Source: WRGT01 sp942493035
GTDB taxonomy: Bacteria; Spirochaetota; UBA4802; UBA5550
DNA length: 64,000 bases
Direction: 5' to 3'
Assembly (NCBI GenBank): GCA_942493035.1
Contig: OW818666.1
Span: 4,092,001 to 4,156,000, forward strand
Shown in pieces: positions 44,007-53,900 of this stretch (position 1 is the stretch's first letter; the number at the start of each line of letters is the position of its first letter). The notes under the pieces were generated by a model that worked only from the letters and a program-made list of their open reading frames with translations, did no database searches and was not told the DNA's origin. The translations under genes and the position numbers were made by a program.

Positions 44007-46601
44007 ATGAAAACATATGCTATTTTTTTTCAGTTAATTATTGTAGCTATGCTGTTAAATCCGCAGACACTTTTCTCTTCAATTCTTCTGCCGGAGGAAA
44101 ATGATTCAGTTGCTCTTGCCGAAAAACTTTCACTGGAGTTAAAACAGAATCCTGACGGGGAACATATGCCGTTTTATATAAATCGACTTATGGAAATAGC
44201 CCCGGCCGTGGGGAGAAAGCAAATCTCAGCGGTGTTTAAAGATGTGGCTGCCAGGCTGAAATTAGAACCAGGAAAAGGTATCATTACCGGGCAGATTTTA
44301 AAATACTCAATCGATGAACTGGAAGGAACCAGTTCAGCAATTAACGAAAATTTCACTATCTTAAAGAGATGGAATATATCCGGTCCATGGAAGAGATATG
44401 GCAGACCCGATTATGAGTATAAATTTAATCCTGAACTGGTTTATAAAATTGAAGATATTGAGAAGGGTCGAAATTTCTCTACAGAAGAGAATGGGAAGTT
44501 ATTTACCCTTGGAATAAATAATAGCGACGATAAAATTTTTTACGCAACATGCTCCTTCTTAAGTACTGGAGCTGTTATTCTGTGGATTACCGCTGATTCT
44601 GAATATAAGCTCATTATCAATGGCAAAGATATTCATAATAATAAGTCAGTTGGGAGACCTGTTGTACATGCTGTCAGGCTTAGCGGTGCCAGGGGTTATA
44701 CTGTGCAGATGAAGATGTACAGCCCGGTTAGTGATAATCATCCTTACATTAAAGGGATGGTTACAGATGAGCATCATAACAGGATTGAATTAAAATACAG
44801 TTCCGCAATCTATACATATAATTTTGAATCAGAGAATATATTCAATTCAGAAAAATCTGGAGAATCTTTATCATCTGATGCTTCAGTCATAACAGATAAA
44901 ATGAGTAGACACATCCTTAACGGTGATTTTGCTGAGGGATATAAACTTGGTCTTACTATAATAGATAAATACCCGTCATATTTTCCTGCATATAAGGTTT
45001 TTATTCCGCTACTTGATGTTATGAATAGAGAAACGGAGTTTAATCAGATTATGGATAAATATCTGAAACTCTTTCCATCATCAGATGTGCATTATAACTG
45101 GCTGGCTGATTTTTATATGACCAGAGACAGGGATAAGTTTACAGCTCTTGTCAGATCTATGCCGGTCAGATATTTTTCAAGAAATGCGTTTAAAACATAC
45201 GTCTATCTGTTATGCGTAGAAAAAAAATATTCCGAAGCTGTTAACCTTTGTAAAACATTAAAATCTGATCCGGTTTTCAATCAGATTATTCCGGAAATAT
45301 TAAGAGCTTCAGGAGACAGCAATGCCTGGAGGAGGTCGCTCATCGATAGCGCTGCTGTCTTGGATAATAACGGGCTATACTATTCGCTCGGCCTTGCAGA
45401 GAAGCAGCTCGGACTCGATCCTGTAATGTACTGGTCAAAAGGATTTTCGGTGGAGGATAATCCCGATTTGATGATGGATATCTCTGATATTTATGAAAAT
45501 GGTATTATTCAGGGGAACGATTTTTATACAGGAAAGTATACCGATCTTCATCCTGAGTTCGGATGGAACGGGAAAAAAAGGAAAATATCAATCCATCTTT
45601 TTGAATCGGGAAGAGTGGTGCTGGATGGGGAGGATATAATTCCTCCGGGTGAAAAAATCAGCAAAGAGAAATACTCTGAAGGTGGTATTGAATTCTCTTC
45701 GGGTGAGATTAAAACAGATATACCATCTGTAAGCGGGATCAGGGTTTTATACGTTTTAACAGCTAAGGATGGACTCCCCACTGCTGTTGATTTCGGATCG
45801 GCCCGTTCTGATAAAAACAGGCTTTATGTAAAATATAGATCCAGCGGTAAAGAGGAGTTCTCGGTTATTAAATATTCAGCGGAATATCTGAGTCGTGGTG
45901 AAGATGTATTCAGTTTTATTAAACAGCTTGTTTTAAAATCAGAAAATGAAAATGTCTCATGGCTTGAATATGAGGTTGTCTGTCATGGAAATTTTACCCC
46001 GGATATTCAGTATAATGGAAAACCGTTATCGCCGGGAAGATATAATGACGGGATTATCAGATTTGAGTCAAAGGAGAGATTGTCTAAAAATAATCTTAAA
46101 AATGCAGTTCTGGATATTCACAGATTTCCCGATGAAAAAACATTTGTTAAATGGTATAGCGGAGTGATAAAATATACGGAAAAATCTGCCGCCGGCATAA
46201 GTGTAATCCCCTCTGAAAATGAGAGTTTTGAAAGTATAATAAAAAATATTCATTTTAAAATCATCTCCACCATCTCTAAAAGAGGAGTGATAAATTTCAG
46301 TCCAGGCGAAATGGAAAATATAATTAAAAATGGAGAGGGGACTGTTGAGGAGAGAACTCATCTTGCCAGAGGAATTCTTGAAAGAAGAGGAATAAAATCA
46401 TTTATCGCGTTCAGTAAAAAAAGCTCAGGATTAATTAACAAAATACTGCTCTACGTTCCTGAAAATAGAGACAGAGGATACTGGCTTAATTTTTATGGTG
46501 AAGGTATTTCAGATAAGATGGAATCCGGATCTGATACTATTGTTATAACCGGAGAAGGCTATAACACAATTCCGGTTAATCCTGAAACCTATATCAGGTA
46601 A
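44007..46601 (+). CDS. Large secreted protein with degenerate transglutaminase-like C-terminus
   Basis: 864 residues. A signal peptide spans about 1-25. The middle (about 100-290) is beta-rich, with a galactose-binding-like pattern (ILKRWNISGPWKRYG...; ILWITADSEYKLIINGKDI). Helical repeat-like sequence follows to ~480. The C-terminal part has a DUF3857-like beta region and 'GTVEERTHLARGILERRGIKS', which aligns with the transglutaminase helix that normally carries the catalytic Cys. No Cys is there, so the fold is probably non-enzymatic. GGAGAAGG precedes the ATG. No partner genes; function unknown. Confidence 0.7.
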   Translation: MKTYAIFFQLIIVAMLLNPQTLFSSILLPEENDSVALAEKLSLELKQNPDGEHMPFYINRLMEIAPAVGRKQISAVFKDVAARLKLEPGKGIITGQILKYSIDELEGTSSAINENFTILKRWNISGPWKRYGRPDYEYKFNPELVYKIEDIEKGRNFSTEENGKLFTLGINNSDDKIFYATCSFLSTGAVILWITADSEYKLIINGKDIHNNKSVGRPVVHAVRLSGARGYTVQMKMYSPVSDNHPYIKGMVTDEHHNRIELKYSSAIYTYNFESENIFNSEKSGESLSSDASVITDKMSRHILNGDFAEGYKLGLTIIDKYPSYFPAYKVFIPLLDVMNRETEFNQIMDKYLKLFPSSDVHYNWLADFYMTRDRDKFTALVRSMPVRYFSRNAFKTYVYLLCVEKKYSEAVNLCKTLKSDPVFNQIIPEILRASGDSNAWRRSLIDSAAVLDNNGLYYSLGLAEKQLGLDPVMYWSKGFSVEDNPDLMMDISDIYENGIIQGNDFYTGKYTDLHPEFGWNGKKRKISIHLFESGRVVLDGEDIIPPGEKISKEKYSEGGIEFSSGEIKTDIPSVSGIRVLYVLTAKDGLPTAVDFGSARSDKNRLYVKYRSSGKEEFSVIKYSAEYLSRGEDVFSFIKQLVLKSENENVSWLEYEVVCHGNFTPDIQYNGKPLSPGRYNDGIIRFESKERLSKNNLKNAVLDIHRFPDEKTFVKWYSGVIKYTEKSAAGISVIPSENESFESIIKNIHFKIISTISKRGVINFSPGEMENIIKNGEGTVEERTHLARGILERRGIKSFIAFSKKSSGLINKILLYVPENRDRGYWLNFYGEGISDKMESGSDTIVITGEGYNTIPVNPETYIR

Positions 46602-46623
46602 GTTACCTGATATATTCTATTCT

Positions 46624-46722
46624 TTACTTAGCTGCTAATTTCGCTTTCAGAGCTGCTTTTTGTCTCTTAATTCTTTTCTTTGCTCTCTTTCTTTTTATAA
46701 CTGGCTTATACTGTTTTCCCAT
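46624..46722 (-). CDS. 32-residue highly basic protein
   Basis: A short ORF with GGAGGA 6 nt before its ATG (46722) and stop TAA at 46624. It begins M-G-K-Q-Y-K-P-V-I and is Lys/Arg/Ala-rich throughout. The strong ribosome site and the MGKQY start, which I recall from small basic proteins in other bacteria, suggest a real gene that automatic callers would miss. It could bind RNA or the ribosome; that is inference from charge only. Confidence 0.7.
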   Translation of the reverse strand: MGKQYKPVIKRKRAKKRIKRQKAALKAKLAAK

Positions 46723-46892
46723 GTGAATCCTCCGGATTTTAGTTACTTTTTGCATAAGAAATAAATACACAGACTTTGTCAATAAGAATAGTTATATGAA
46801 TTTAATTACTTTAGTAAGTACACTTAAGCTGGTATTAAAAATGATCGCTGCCGCGCCAAAGGCGCGGGGAGACAGAATGCCGCAGGAATTAC

Positions 46893-47207
46893 TTACTTTG
46901 TCTCGTTCCTTATCCATTTTAAAAAATCTTCGTTACCGTCAATAATCGGAACGGCTACTATGCATGGGCAATCGTAGCTATGGAGAGTCTTAACATTCTC
47001 TATAAGTTCGCTGACAAGAGCCTTTTTGGTTTTAGCTATCATGATTACCTCTTCACCGGTTTCGATTTTTCCCTCCCAGTGATAGATCGATTTCATGTTA
47101 TTTATTATATTGACGCATGCTGCAAGCTTTCGTGATACAAGGTTCCGTCCTATTATTTCAGCCTCCTCCATGGAGCTTGTTGTTATGTATACCATACATT
47201 CTGTCAT
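46893..47207 (-). CDS. cutA: CutA divalent-ion tolerance protein
   Basis: 104 residues, full length. Family motifs: 'VYITTSSMEEAEIIGRNLVSRKLAACVNII' region, 'SIYHWEGKIETGEEVIMIAKT' and 'HSYDCPCIVAVPIIDGNEDFLKWI'. CutA is a ferredoxin-fold trimer linked to copper tolerance, with no settled molecular role. Upstream AAAGAGGTAAAAA precedes the ATG. A GC segment (46848-46870: GCTGCCGCGCCAAAGGCGCGGGG) between this gene and the 32-residue gene is another hairpin of the GC-rich family. Confidence 0.95.
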   Translation of the reverse strand: MTECMVYITTSSMEEAEIIGRNLVSRKLAACVNIINNMKSIYHWEGKIETGEEVIMIAKTKKALVSELIENVKTLHSYDCPCIVAVPIIDGNEDFLKWIRNETK

Positions 47208-47496
47208 TTTTTACCTCTTTAAGTTTATAGGGCTCGCCAATCTATGCCGATATAGCAGATGAGTACTAATTATTATTATAACGGTTAGTATATGTCATTT
47301 CAAAAAAATATCGTTTAATGCAGTTATTTTTTAGAGGCATAGCGCTAAGAATCCGCACATCTGAAACAATTGCGGCAGTGTAGTTTAGTTCAGGAAATAT
47401 AATTTTTATTTGATTTAATGTGAATGAATTGAAATGCTTGGTAATCGGAGATTTATCTCCGTAAATTCTCTTAATCCGGCATTCATGGGGGTAATT

Positions 47497-48372
47497 ATGA
47501 AGCTTAACAATGAAGCAAAAGTCGGCTTTATCATAACATTAAGTTTCACAATTTTTATACTTATTGTTGCTCTCCTTGCCAGGATTAACGTGTCAAGGTC
47601 GGGTTATGAGCTTGGAATTTATTTCGGTTTTTTAAATGACCTTAATGTGGGTGCTCCTGTAAACATAGCAGGGGGTATAAAAATAGGTCAGGTTACTGCA
47701 ATAAGGCAGTCCGGCGAAAAGACCGAAGTAGTAGTCTGGATCGATAATAAGTACCGTCTGATTAAAGATACAAAGTTTGCAATTTTTACAAAGGGTATAA
47801 TCGGAAGTAAATATATAAATGTGTTTGTTCCTCCATCGGTAAATGTTGAGGATTTTTTGAACGACGGAGACCGGGTATATGGAATCGATCCTCCAAGTTT
47901 TGATCAGATGATGCTGATCTTTCAGGGCTTTATGCAGGATCAGAGCGGCGGTGAGCTCCTTGCTGAAATTTTTAAAAACTCAAAACAGTTTATTGAGAAC
48001 CTCAATACAATCTCCAGGGAAAACAAGGGTGATATCCGGCAGACCGTGCTCGTAACCAAGTCGAGTGTTTTTCTTTTCTCACAGCAGATGAGGCTGTTCA
48101 TGGATGAGCTTAACAGATTTACAGGAAACATGGCGGGCTTATCGGAAAAGAATAAACAGGATGTTACTATAATAATAAAAAACATGTCTGAAATATCGAG
48201 CAATCTCAATACAATTATAGGACGTCTGGAACAGGGGAGAGGGAGTCTGGGTAAACTGATGAATGATGAAGAGATATATTACAATATAAAAGATGCTTCA
48301 AAATCCGCAAAGGATCTTTTTGATAACCTCAAGCAGGATCCGTCCAAACTTTTTTTCAAGCAGAAGCAGTAA
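47497..48372 (+). CDS. MCE/MlaD-family lipid-transport protein
   Basis: 291 residues from the ATG at 47497, chosen for the GGGGGT ribosome site and because the protein then opens with the usual MKLNNEAKVGF. A single membrane helix spans ~13-33. The MCE domain covers ~38-120: 'GLNDLNVGAPVNIAGGIKIGQV'-type sequence and 'GIIGSKYINVF'. The rest is helical. MlaD-type proteins form hexameric rings that shuttle phospholipid across the periplasm with an MlaEF ABC transporter. No permease or ATPase gene is next to it; radA follows after 1 nt. Confidence 0.9.
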   Translation: MKLNNEAKVGFIITLSFTIFILIVALLARINVSRSGYELGIYFGFLNDLNVGAPVNIAGGIKIGQVTAIRQSGEKTEVVVWIDNKYRLIKDTKFAIFTKGIIGSKYINVFVPPSVNVEDFLNDGDRVYGIDPPSFDQMMLIFQGFMQDQSGGELLAEIFKNSKQFIENLNTISRENKGDIRQTVLVTKSSVFLFSQQMRLFMDELNRFTGNMAGLSEKNKQDVTIIIKNMSEISSNLNTIIGRLEQGRGSLGKLMNDEEIYYNIKDASKSAKDLFDNLKQDPSKLFFKQKQ

Positions 48373-48373
48373 T

Positions 48374-49708
48374 ATGGCAAAGAAAACTGATTTTTACTTC
48401 TGTACTGCCTGCGGTGCGGATTTTTCCAAATGGAACGGAAGATGCAGCGCATGCGGCGAGTGGAATACCATCGTTGAAAAGACCGAGTCTTCACCCGGGC
48501 GAAGACATCGCGATGCACCGACTGCAGTACTTCTGAGTTCTGTGGATAAGGCGAAAACAGTCCGCGGGAAAACCGGTATAACTGAATTTGATCTGGTATG
48601 CGGCGGAGGGATTGTCCCCGGTTCGGTTATTCTTCTCGGCGGAGAACCGGGAATAGGGAAGTCCACTCTCTCGCTGCAGATATCCGAAAAGCTGAATGCG
48701 TTATATATATCGGGAGAGGAATCACCTGTACAGATCAGACAGCGTGGCGAACGGCTGTCTATAGATATGGGAAAGATCCATATCTCTGTAAACAATGAGG
48801 TTGATGATATTATTGAACTGGCCGAAAGTATTAAGCCGGGGTGTCTTATTATAGATTCGATACAGACTATTTACTCTGCTGAGATTCCGGGGATAATAGG
48901 TTCAGTAAGTCAGGTTCGTGAATCGGCCTCAAGACTTGTTGAATTTGCCAAGAAGAAGGGTGTCCCTGTAATATTAATAGGTCATATCACAAAAGACGGA
49001 AATATCGCCGGTCCTAAACTTCTTGAGCATATAGTGGATACGGTTCTTTATTTCGAAGGGGATTTTTCAAAGGATTATCGCGTACTACGTGCATTTAAAA
49101 ACAGGTATGGCTCAGTCAACGAACTTGGCCTATTCCGGATGACCGAGAACGGACTGGAAGAGGTTAAAGATAAAAATAAAATCTTTCTCAATCCGTTTCT
49201 TTCTGCTGCACCGGGAAATGCCGTGTCAGCAGCGGTTGAGGGGAGCCGGACAATTCTCTTCGAAGTGCAGGCGCTTGTTACATTTTCGAGTTTTTCAAAT
49301 CCAAGAAGATTATCTGATGGTTTTGATCTCAACAGGCTTATAATAATATGTGCTGTCCTGGAAAAACACGCCGGGCTGAAACTCAGTAATTTTGACGTAT
49401 TCATAAATCTTTCAGGCGGATTTAATATTAACGAAACAGCCGGGGATCTTGCCGTAGCTGCGGCAATTGCATCGAGCCTTAAAGAGAAAAGAGTTGAGGA
49501 TGGAGCTGGTTTTATCGGTGAAGTTTCACTCTCCGGTGATATAAGGCCTGTTTCAGGTATAGATAAAAGGGTGCAGGAGTTCCGTTATTCAGGTTTCAAA
49601 AAGCTCTATGTCTCTCCTGCAGATCTTGTTAAAAGTCAGAAAGCCGGATTCGAGGGTGAAATTGTAGCTGTTGCATCAATAAGCGAATTGATGAGCGCTC
49701 TGTTTTAA
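48374..49708 (+). CDS. radA: DNA repair ATPase RadA
   Basis: 444 residues from the ATG at 48374, which gives the normal MAKKTDFYFC start; an upstream ATG at 48293 lies inside the MCE gene. The zinc finger is C-x2-C ... C-x2-C (CTACG, CSACGEW). Walker A is GEPGIGKST, and the RadA-specific KNRYG motif lies in the middle. The C-terminal Lon-like domain starts near 290. RadA helps process recombination intermediates and drives branch migration. Confidence 0.97.
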   Translation: MAKKTDFYFCTACGADFSKWNGRCSACGEWNTIVEKTESSPGRRHRDAPTAVLLSSVDKAKTVRGKTGITEFDLVCGGGIVPGSVILLGGEPGIGKSTLSLQISEKLNALYISGEESPVQIRQRGERLSIDMGKIHISVNNEVDDIIELAESIKPGCLIIDSIQTIYSAEIPGIIGSVSQVRESASRLVEFAKKKGVPVILIGHITKDGNIAGPKLLEHIVDTVLYFEGDFSKDYRVLRAFKNRYGSVNELGLFRMTENGLEEVKDKNKIFLNPFLSAAPGNAVSAAVEGSRTILFEVQALVTFSSFSNPRRLSDGFDLNRLIIICAVLEKHAGLKLSNFDVFINLSGGFNINETAGDLAVAAAIASSLKEKRVEDGAGFIGEVSLSGDIRPVSGIDKRVQEFRYSGFKKLYVSPADLVKSQKAGFEGEIVAVASISELMSALF

Positions 49709-49758
49709 AAGAAAAATTGTTGCTAAATATAGATATATGGTTAAAAATGTATAAAATG

Positions 49759-49841
49759 TCGGGCCAAATGATTATTTGCCCGTACGGGATGAATATTATC
49801 TGAAAAATTTTGGTCGTTGGGGCAAATAATCATTTGCCCGC
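49759..49841. repeat. Two copies of the GGGCAAAT..ATTTGCCC palindrome
   Basis: GGGCCAAATGATTATTTGCCCG (49760-49781) and GGGGCAAATAATCATTTGCCCG (49819-49840) lie about 60 bp apart in the radA-M23 gap. The same unit follows ychF at 29522. An in-frame extension of the next gene runs through the second copy and is not a real N-terminus. Confidence 0.75.
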
Positions 49842-49900
49842 ATGGATGGATATTGTTTCGAAATTTCTTAAAAGAAAATAAGGTTAAAAAGATAAATAAA

Positions 49901-50896
49901 ATGAGATTCAGAATAAGACACTATCATAATAAGTTTTCAAGAAAATTCTACGAGAGCTACTTCGTTTTCAAAAAGAAGAGGGAGAAGGTCTGGAAGAGAT
50001 TTGTTGAAAAGGGTCATGAAAAAATGACCGTTATGTTTATCCCTCACAATGAGAAGAAGATTTTCAACTTCCAGATATCTAAATTTATTATTTTTTTCTT
50101 TCTCAGCCTTTTTATATTTGTTATCATTACCTCCTCTTATGCCGTAATTAAAAACAGAAATATTAAAAATGAGGAGAGAAAACTTCTCCTTTCATATAAC
50201 GATATCCGGGCTGATCTTATCCGGTACGAACAGCTGACAAATGAAATTACAGATATAGTAAGCGATCTAAAACCGGATATTGAAGATCTCTATCAGCTTG
50301 CGGCAGGTACTGACGAGATTGGTGATCTATGGGCATACAAGGATTTCGACCATGATGTTATGGAGGAGCTCCTTAAAAATAAGAGAATTGTCCCTGATGA
50401 GATTTTTGCAATGAAAGAAGTGCAGAAGGATTTAATGAGCACAACCAGCACTATTAAAACAATTAAGAATTTTATCGATGTGAGAAGCAAAGTTATTCAG
50501 GACATGCCGTCTATCATACCTAATCCCGGTCATATATCGTCTCTATTCGGATGGAGAAGATCACCTTTCGGTCACGGGAGAGATTTCCATACCGGTATAG
50601 ATATCGCCGCATCTGCAGGAACTGTTATCCGTACCACCGCACCTGGTGTAGTTGTCTCATCGGGATGGATGGGGGGATACGGAAAAGCAGTAAGGATTCA
50701 GCACAAATTCGGTTATGAAACTATTTACGGACATATGAGTTCCATTGCTGTGGGCAAAGGGGCTAAAGTCGGAAAGGGTGACCGCATCGGTTTTGTCGGA
50801 ATGACAGGAAACGCCACAGGTAACCACAACCATTATGAAATCAGACTTGGAGATATTCCAATCAACCCGTATCCATATATGAGTCGAATGTGGTAA
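49901..50896 (+). CDS. M23-family peptidoglycan endopeptidase
   Basis: 331 residues from the ATG at 49901. A longer frame from 49817 begins inside a repeat and is rejected, but the ribosome site at 49901 is weak. The N-terminus is basic, and a membrane helix at about 63-84 anchors the protein. A coiled-coil region follows, then the LytM domain (about 205-331) with zinc ligands in 'FHTGIDIA' (H-x3-D) and 'NHNHYEIR' (H-x-H), plus 'YGHMS'. All ligands are present, so it should cut peptidoglycan cross-links in the periplasm. The SprA-like gene follows after 75 nt. Confidence 0.93.
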   Translation: MRFRIRHYHNKFSRKFYESYFVFKKKREKVWKRFVEKGHEKMTVMFIPHNEKKIFNFQISKFIIFFFLSLFIFVIITSSYAVIKNRNIKNEERKLLLSYNDIRADLIRYEQLTNEITDIVSDLKPDIEDLYQLAAGTDEIGDLWAYKDFDHDVMEELLKNKRIVPDEIFAMKEVQKDLMSTTSTIKTIKNFIDVRSKVIQDMPSIIPNPGHISSLFGWRRSPFGHGRDFHTGIDIAASAGTVIRTTAPGVVVSSGWMGGYGKAVRIQHKFGYETIYGHMSSIAVGKGAKVGKGDRIGFVGMTGNATGNHNHYEIRLGDIPINPYPYMSRMW

Positions 50897-50971
50897 TATT
50901 TTTATTGCTCTGTTTTGAGTGATATGGTATAATCAGCTGTTTTATAATAAATAATGCAGATCAGCAGCTGA

Positions 50972-53900
50972 ATGAATAGAATATTTTTAATCTACATCTC
51001 TTCGCTTGTCATAACCGCTGCTGGTATTTATTATGCAGGGGCGCAGGATCATTCCGGTTTTAAAGAAAAAATGATTCAATTCCTGGAAAATGCCGGGACA
51101 AAAAGTGATTCTGCTGAACCGGCAAATCCGGAAAATAATGTCTTTCTTCGATCTGATAATAATAACAATACATTTTTTAAAAGCGGTGAATGGTCGGAAT
51201 ATGTTTCCAATCCTGAATCGTTTATAAATCCGGAGCAGTTTAAAAACGGAAATCTTTATTCCGATGAGAAGATAAACATAAATGCTTCCGGTTCCGTTAA
51301 TGTAAATCTCAACTACGGTAAATCATACTATACCAGCAAAAAATATATTCAGTATGATGAGGATCTCCCGTATTCAAGAGTTATCGATTCGGGATTCTGG
51401 CCGGAGCAGAAAATTCTCCTGCACATGGACGGAACTATCGGTGATAGAATAACCGTTTTTATCGATCATGACAGCAGCCGGAAAGAAAATCAGTATATGC
51501 TCAATTACCGTGCCCTCTCTGATGATGAAGTTATCCGCGAGATAAATGCCGGAGAGATTGATATAAAATTTAATCACTCCAGATATGCAGTTTATGACAA
51601 TACTGATGCAAAAGGTCTTGGTGTCGATTTTACTCTGGCAAAGAATGATTTTACATTAAAAGCCTTCGGCAGTGTGGCACGGGGTGAAACAATGGTGGAA
51701 TATTTTAAGGGTAATTCATCTCCATCCGGTATTAAAATTGCGGAATATCAGTATATAAGCGCAACCTATTATCAGCTCGAACCTTTTATCCGCTACGACG
51801 GAGCTGCTGTAACTCCTTCAGGGAGCGGAGCTTATTCTCTTGTAACATTTACTTCAGCACCGGCTAATCCAGCGGCATATGTTCTGTCTCCCGTTAACAT
51901 CTCACCGTCAGATTTTGAACTCTATGTAGACGATCAGAACCAGTATAACAACAATAACGCAATTGTCCTCCCCCTCGACGGGGGATATTATACAAGAATG
52001 GTCAGCGGTAGTGATTATTCTATTAATTTTTCTACAGGGGTTATTCATTTATTGAAGGAGTTTCCTCAGAGTTCAAGGATATTTGCAGTATATAAACGGA
52101 CAGGGGGGACTCTTGATCCATGCGCATTATCATCTGGACCCGGGATATTTTCCAACAGAATATTTGTTTTTATAAAATACGGCTACTCCATTGATGAAGA
52201 TCGAAACAAAGATCTGGTGCTGGATACCGGTGAAGATAGAAATGGCGACGGCAGAGTTAATCTTGATATCTATGAAATCAGATCGGTCTATTTTCTCGGT
52301 AACAGGCAGATTCTTTCATCAGACTTTTCCATAGATTTTTATAAAGAGAATCAGATTATGGATAAGGAGGATATAACTAAACTCAGCAGCTATAGGCTTA
52401 ATCTCCAGGAAGGTTTAATTCAATTCTCTACAAGGGAGCCCTTTAAATCAGTTCTGCCTGCAGATAAAGCGGCCAGAATTTATACTGAAACGAAAGTTAT
52501 TGATGGCTATCTCTACTCATTATATAATATGATCTCTGAGTTCAATGTTGAGGCGCGGCTGTTCAAGTTAAAGTATAGTAATGTCATTGATAAGAGTGTC
52601 CGGGTCAAGATCAATGAAGTTGAACTCTCTCCATCTTTATATAGTGTAGATTATGAATCAGGCTATATAAATTTTATAGATTCAAATAATCCTGTAATAA
52701 GTTCAGATTCAAGAATTGAAATTAAATATGAGTATCTCCCATTCGGCTCTTCAAGTGAAAACTTCATCAGCGGCGTACGTGCAGATTATGATTTAAACAA
52801 AAGCCTGAGACTCGGCGGAACCATAATGTTTTCCAAAGACGGACAGAGTGAAATTATTCCCGATATCGGAAATGTAAGCGAGCAGACGCTGCTATTCGAA
52901 GGGGATGCGTCGCTAAGGCTTTCGCAGAAGCGTCTGGCGGATCTATATAATATTTTTGCAGAGAGAAAAAAGAGATCTATTCCGGCGGAATTCTCCGCCT
53001 ATGCCGAGTATGCAAAGAGCATTAAAAATGTGAATACGTTCGGAAAAGCCCTTATTGACAACATGGAGACCTCGGACGAAATAGTTTCAGTTTCACTGTC
53101 AGAGAAAGACTGGATTCTGTCATCTCTCCCTGCCTCATATTCGCAAAGCAGCCGGGGTCTGCTGAATTACTATTTTTACAGAAATCCCGATTCCCCCGAG
53201 ACATTAAAGGGTGAAGGGTATAATTCCTACCTGATAAATTACTCAGTAAAATCAGGACCGTTTAATATTGCAATGGGGCATGTTGATTCTGATATTACAG
53301 AGCAGGCTTATCAGAAGTCTCTTGTTTTTGATTCTAATTTCTCAGCAGGTCAGAATATTGTAAGTGCTGTAACAAGAGAACTGACTGATACCTCCATAGA
53401 TCTCTCGGGGATGCAGTACGTTGAAGTATGGGTTAAATATGAAGGTGGAGCTTCGGACTCGGTGGACCTCAAGCTCGACTTCGGTTCAGTAGATGAGGAT
53501 TCCGATGGTGACGGAGTATTTGATACGGAAGATGCAAACAGGAACGGATACATAGACTCTGAACCGTCAACGGGATACTCCGAGGATCGTGGATATGTTT
53601 TTAACCCGGCCGGCGGGACAGCGACAAAGATCGGTTCAGGACCGGGTCTGAGCAGTTTAACAAAGGGTGATGGTGTACTTACCAGTGAGGATCTTAACGG
53701 GAATGGTCTGCTTGATATAACTAATAATATTTATCAGGTGGACGTCGGGACTATTACTCCGGCTGGTGGAGTATGGCAGAAGCTCAGAGTTCATATCGAC
53801 TGGAGTACTGTCTCATCATCGCAGATACAGGCGCTTCAGCAGACAAAAAGTATTAGACTTAATCTTGTAAGAAATAACGGATCATCCGGCCGTGTGTCAA

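Noticed and set aside
49817..49900. In-frame N-terminal extension of the M23 peptidase
   Set aside because: The first codons lie in a GGGGCAAAT..ATTTGCCC repeat; the protein family starts with the basic segment at 49901.
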